A stretch of 64,000 nt of DNA. It comes from Rhodoblastus acidophilus. Lineage in GTDB: Bacteria > Pseudomonadota > Alphaproteobacteria > Rhizobiales > Beijerinckiaceae. Positions 61,877 through 64,000 of the stretch are shown piece by piece; within the stretch, counting starts at the first letter, position 1; every line of letters starts with the position of its first letter. The stretch spans positions 124,001 through 188,000 of the forward strand of contig NZ_FYDG01000004.1 in assembly GCF_900187365.1 (NCBI RefSeq). The letters are read 5' to 3'. The notes under the pieces were generated by a model. That model ran no database searches and was not told the DNA's origin. It saw only the letters and a list, made by a program, of their open reading frames with translations. A program made the position numbers and the translations under genes.

Positions 61877-62223
61877 GCGTGGACGCCGGCGTCCACGGCG
61901 TCGATATAGTCGAGCACGTCTTCGGCGCGGCCGTCGCGCACCAACTGCATGGCGGTCTGGCTCGAAAAGCCGGGAAGCGGCTCGGAGCGATACCAGGCGT
62001 AGGCCAGCAGCGCCGAACCGAAGCGCGGCTCGACCTTGTTCAAGATTTCGACCATTTCGCGCAGGCGACGCTGCGTTTTGTCCGAGCGGACGCGGTCGGC
62101 GCGTTGCACGGCGTCGCGGCCGAGGCCGGCGGTGCGGGCGATCTCGGCGCTGGTGGTCAGCAATGTGTCCGCGATTTTTCGCGGGGCGAAATAGCCGTTG
62201 TCAGCATACTGGGCGAGGCCCAT
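61873..62223 (-). CDS. Xre/MbcA/ParS-type antitoxin
   Basis: Binds and neutralises the RES toxin and usually represses the operon. The N-terminal part (YFAPRKIADTLLTTSAEIAR) resembles the Xre-like DNA-binding half. The C-terminal part (LNKVEPRFGSALLAYAWYRS, then GRAEDVLDYIDAVDAGVHA) is the toxin-binding DUF2384 domain. I start at ATG 62223 (116 aa). The GTG at 62250 lies at the predicted transcription start of the promoter at 62251-62279 and has no ribosome-binding site, whereas GGAG precedes ATG 62223. Confidence 0.86.
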   Translation of the reverse strand: MGLAQYADNGYFAPRKIADTLLTTSAEIARTAGLGRDAVQRADRVRSDKTQRRLREMVEILNKVEPRFGSALLAYAWYRSEPLPGFSSQTAMQLVRDGRAEDVLDYIDAVDAGVHA

Positions 62224-62250
62224 GGGCGCATACTCCGCAAACTCTGACAC

Positions 62251-62279
62251 AATATAGCGTCAAGAGTTGCGTGATTCAA
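62251..62279 (-). promoter_or_regulatory. promoter of the Xre-RES operon
   Basis: On the minus strand TTGAAT (plus 62274-62279) and TATATT (plus 62251-62256) are exactly 17 bases apart. The predicted start is near 62244, about 20 bases before ATG 62223. It is one of the best promoter matches in the window. A dyad TTG-N7-CAA spans the -35, so it may also be the antitoxin operator. Confidence 0.65.
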
Positions 62280-62300
62280 CGCGACGCCGAGGCCAACGCC

Positions 62301-62338
62301 CCTCCCCGCGCACGGGAAGAGGGAGAAGCGCCTCCCTC
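62301..62338. repeat. palindromic segment at the parC 3' end
   Basis: CCTCCCCG (62301-62308) pairs imperfectly with CGGGAAGAGG (62313-62322). GAGGGAG (62319-62325) also pairs with CTCCCTC (62332-62338), across the parC stop. The two pairings are mutually exclusive. It resembles the era-recO palindrome at 39906-39935. Possible weak terminator between parC and the Xre-RES operon. Confidence 0.45.
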
Positions 62339-64000
62339 ACCCGAACTTGTTGTTGCGTGGGAAATTCTTTGGCGGCAACCGGCCGGCGTCGGCGCGCGTG
62401 CCCAGCCATTCGGTCAGCGCGTCCTTGGCGACATTGTGAACGCGGCCCGCCGAATCCGTCCACGACAGGCCGTCGTCGAGCGCGAACGTCTTGAGGTCCG
62501 AGAGACCGCCGTCCTTGTAGCGTTGCAGCCGCACCCCCTTGCCGCGCGTCATCTCGGGAATTTCCGAAACCGGGAAGCACAGCAGTTTTCTATTCTCGCC
62601 CATCGCCGCGACCGTGTCGCCCTCGACGGGAACGATGAAGCGCGCGGTCGCCCCCGCCTCGACATTGAGCAGCATCTTGCCCTTGCGGGTGTTGGCGATC
62701 ATGTCGTTCTCGGCGGCGACGAAACCGCGCCCGTCGCTCGACGCCACCAGCATCTTGCCGTCGGGCTTGTGCACGAACACGGCGGCGACATCGGCGCCGT
62801 CGTCAATATCCGCCAGCAGGCGAATCGGCTCGCCCGCGCCGCGCCCACCCGGCAATTTCGACGCGTCCAGCGTGAAAATCTTGCCGTCGCTCGACAGCAC
62901 CATGATCTTGGACACCGTCTCGGCGAAGAACGACACCAGCAGGCCATCGTCGCCCTTGTATTGCAGGTTGGCCAGATCCGACACCTGCCCTTTTAGCGCC
63001 CGGATCCACCCTTTTTGGGTCACGACCACCGTGACCGGCTCGCGCTCGACCAGCACGTCGGTCAGGTCGAAATTCTCCGCCACCGCCGGCGGCGCCTCGA
63101 ACGTGGTGCGGCGCTTGCCGAGGGCGGTCAGCGGCCCCCATTTCTTCTTCATCTCGCGGATTTGCGCGACGATCGCCTTCCACTGGCGCGGCTCCTCGCC
63201 GACCAGCAGCTCCAGCTCGCCCTTTTCGCGGGTGAGTTCGGCGTGCTCGTTGCGCAGCTCCATTTCCTCCAGCCGGCGCAAGCTGCGCAGGCGGGTGTCG
63301 AGGATGTAATTGGCCTGGTTGTCGGTGAGATCGAACGCCGCCTTCAGCACATCCTTGGGCTCGTCCTCCTCGCGGATGATGCGGATCACCTCATCGAGAT
63401 TGAGGAAGGCGACGATCATTCCGGCCAGCACTTCGAGCCGGCGCTCGATCTCGCCCAGCCGATGCCGCGACCGCCGCAGCAGCACGTCGCGGCGATGGTC
63501 GAGCCATTGCCGCAGCGCCTCCGGCAGCGACAAAACTCGTGGCGTCACGCCGTCCACGAGCACGTTCATGTTCATCGCAAAGCGGGCCTCAAGCTCGCTC
63601 ATGCGGAACAGGCTCTCCATCAACACATTGGGCTCGACGCTGCGCGAACGCGGCTCCAGCACGACGCGCACGTCGTCGGTCGATTCGTCGCGCACGTCGG
63701 CGAGCAGCGGCAGCTTCTTCTCGTTGACCAGCTCGGCCAGCTTCTCGATCAGCCGCGATTTCTGCACGCCATAGGGAATTTCGGTGACGACCGCGTTCCA
63801 GGCGCCGCGATTGCCCTCCTCCTTCACCCAGCGCGAGCGGATGCGGAAGGAGCCGCGCCCGGTCGCATAGGTTTCGATGATCGACTCGCGCGAATCGACC
63901 ACGATGCCGCCGGTGGGAAAGTCCGGCCCCTGCACGAAGTTGCAGAGATCGCGCGCGGTCGCCACAGGATTGGAGATGAGATAGAGCGCGGCGTCGAGCA
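62337..64000 (-). CDS. parC: DNA topoisomerase IV subunit A (5' end outside window)
   Basis: ParC forms the DNA cleavage subunit of topoisomerase IV, which separates daughter chromosomes. The frame stays open to base 64000 (LDAALYLISNPVATARDL...), so the catalytic tyrosine region lies beyond the edge. Visible: FVQGPDFPTGGIV and RGSFRIRSRW from the cleavage core, the coiled-coil with DLTDNQANYILDTRLRSLRR, and the C-terminal beta-pinwheel (repeats such as VTVVVTQKGWIRALKG, VLSSDGKIFTLD). YKGDDGL in place of the gyrase-type box and GyrA-box absence support ParC over GyrA. Upstream of the Xre-RES pair on the same strand. Confidence 0.93.
   Translation of the reverse strand, partial: LDAALYLISNPVATARDLCNFVQGPDFPTGGIVVDSRESIIETYATGRGSFRIRSRWVKEEGNRGAWNAVVTEIPYGVQKSRLIEKLAELVNEKKLPLLADVRDESTDDVRVVLEPRSRSVEPNVLMESLFRMSELEARFAMNMNVLVDGVTPRVLSLPEALRQWLDHRRDVLLRRSRHRLGEIERRLEVLAGMIVAFLNLDEVIRIIREEDEPKDVLKAAFDLTDNQANYILDTRLRSLRRLEEMELRNEHAELTREKGELELLVGEEPRQWKAIVAQIREMKKKWGPLTALGKRRTTFEAPPAVAENFDLTDVLVEREPVTVVVTQKGWIRALKGQVSDLANLQYKGDDGLLVSFFAETVSKIMVLSSDGKIFTLDASKLPGGRGAGEPIRLLADIDDGADVAAVFVHKPDGKMLVASSDGRGFVAAENDMIANTRKGKMLLNVEAGATARFIVPVEGDTVAAMGENRKLLCFPVSEIPEMTRGKGVRLQRYKDGGLSDLKTFALDDGLSWTDSAGRVHNVAKDALTEWLGTRADAGRLPPKNFPRNNKFG

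Overview
This window is high-GC, densely coded chromosomal DNA from an alphaproteobacterium, almost certainly of the order Hyphomicrobiales (Rhizobiales). That rests on neighbourhoods typical of the group: lptD-surA-pdxA-rsmA; gmk-yicC-mltG-fabF-acpP-fabG-fabD; rpsF-rpsR-DUF2232-rplI; trpG-trpD-trpC-moaC-moeA; pdxJ-acpS-lepB-rnc-era-recO; rsh-rpoZ beside NYN and uracil-DNA glycosylase genes; an EipB protein; an ATP12 chaperone; and a porin-like barrel ending in VVAKY. A Beijerinckiaceae/Methylocystaceae member would fit, but the family cannot be proved from this sequence. No rRNA, tRNA, CRISPR array, insertion sequence or prophage was seen. The window cuts lptD at its left edge and parC at its right edge.

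Layout. 1-5.2 kb (+): outer-membrane biogenesis (lptD, surA), vitamin B6 (pdxA) and rRNA methylation (rsmA), overlapping by start/stop codons. 5.2-13.1 kb (-): fatty-acid initiation and elongation (fabD, fabG, acpP, fabF), the peptidoglycan terminase mltG, yicC, gmk and a DUF1796-type putative cysteine peptidase. 13.4-16.7 kb: a membrane GGDEF-EAL protein and an outer-membrane barrel. 16.7-23.5 kb (+): a leader with two promoter-like sites and a possible short terminated RNA, then S6, S18, DUF2232, L9, a fumarylacetoacetase-family hydrolase, dnaB and alr. 23.5-26.7 kb (-): hom, a ferritin-like protein and dgt. 26.8-30.6 kb (+): erpA, then an overlapping set made of an OpgC acyltransferase, an SGNH-fold protein that has lost its catalytic residues, and an APH-like/ATPase fusion.

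30.6-34.8 kb: a small CxxC protein, an XRE-cupin regulator with an EamA transporter, an LpxH-type phosphoesterase, a low-molecular-weight phosphatase and sufA. 34.9-39.2 kb (+): trp and molybdenum-cofactor genes, with a Rhizobiales-type palindromic repeat between trpD and trpC. 39.2-43.6 kb (-): recO, era, rnc, lepB, acpS and pdxJ, mostly joined by ATGA overlaps. 43.8-48.3 kb: an HTH protein, the bifunctional (p)ppGpp enzyme rsh, rpoZ, and a divergent NYN protein followed by a family-5 uracil-DNA glycosylase. 49-51.3 kb (+): NUDIX, MFS and rpmG. 51.4-58.9 kb: GDPD and RidA, eipB, a second GGDEF-EAL protein, an acyl-CoA carboxylase beta subunit, ATP12 and gph. 59-61.3 kb (+): cstA and its small partner. 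61.4-64 kb (-): an Xre-RES toxin-antitoxin pair and parC.

Most of the window is housekeeping DNA. The least ordinary items are the OpgC/SGNH-pseudoenzyme/kinase set, the possible short RNA upstream of rpsF, the DUF1796 gene coupled to gmk, the Xre-RES pair with a readable promoter, and several short repeats: 21 bp across the lptD stop, 12 bp at the end of pdxJ, and palindromes in gaps.
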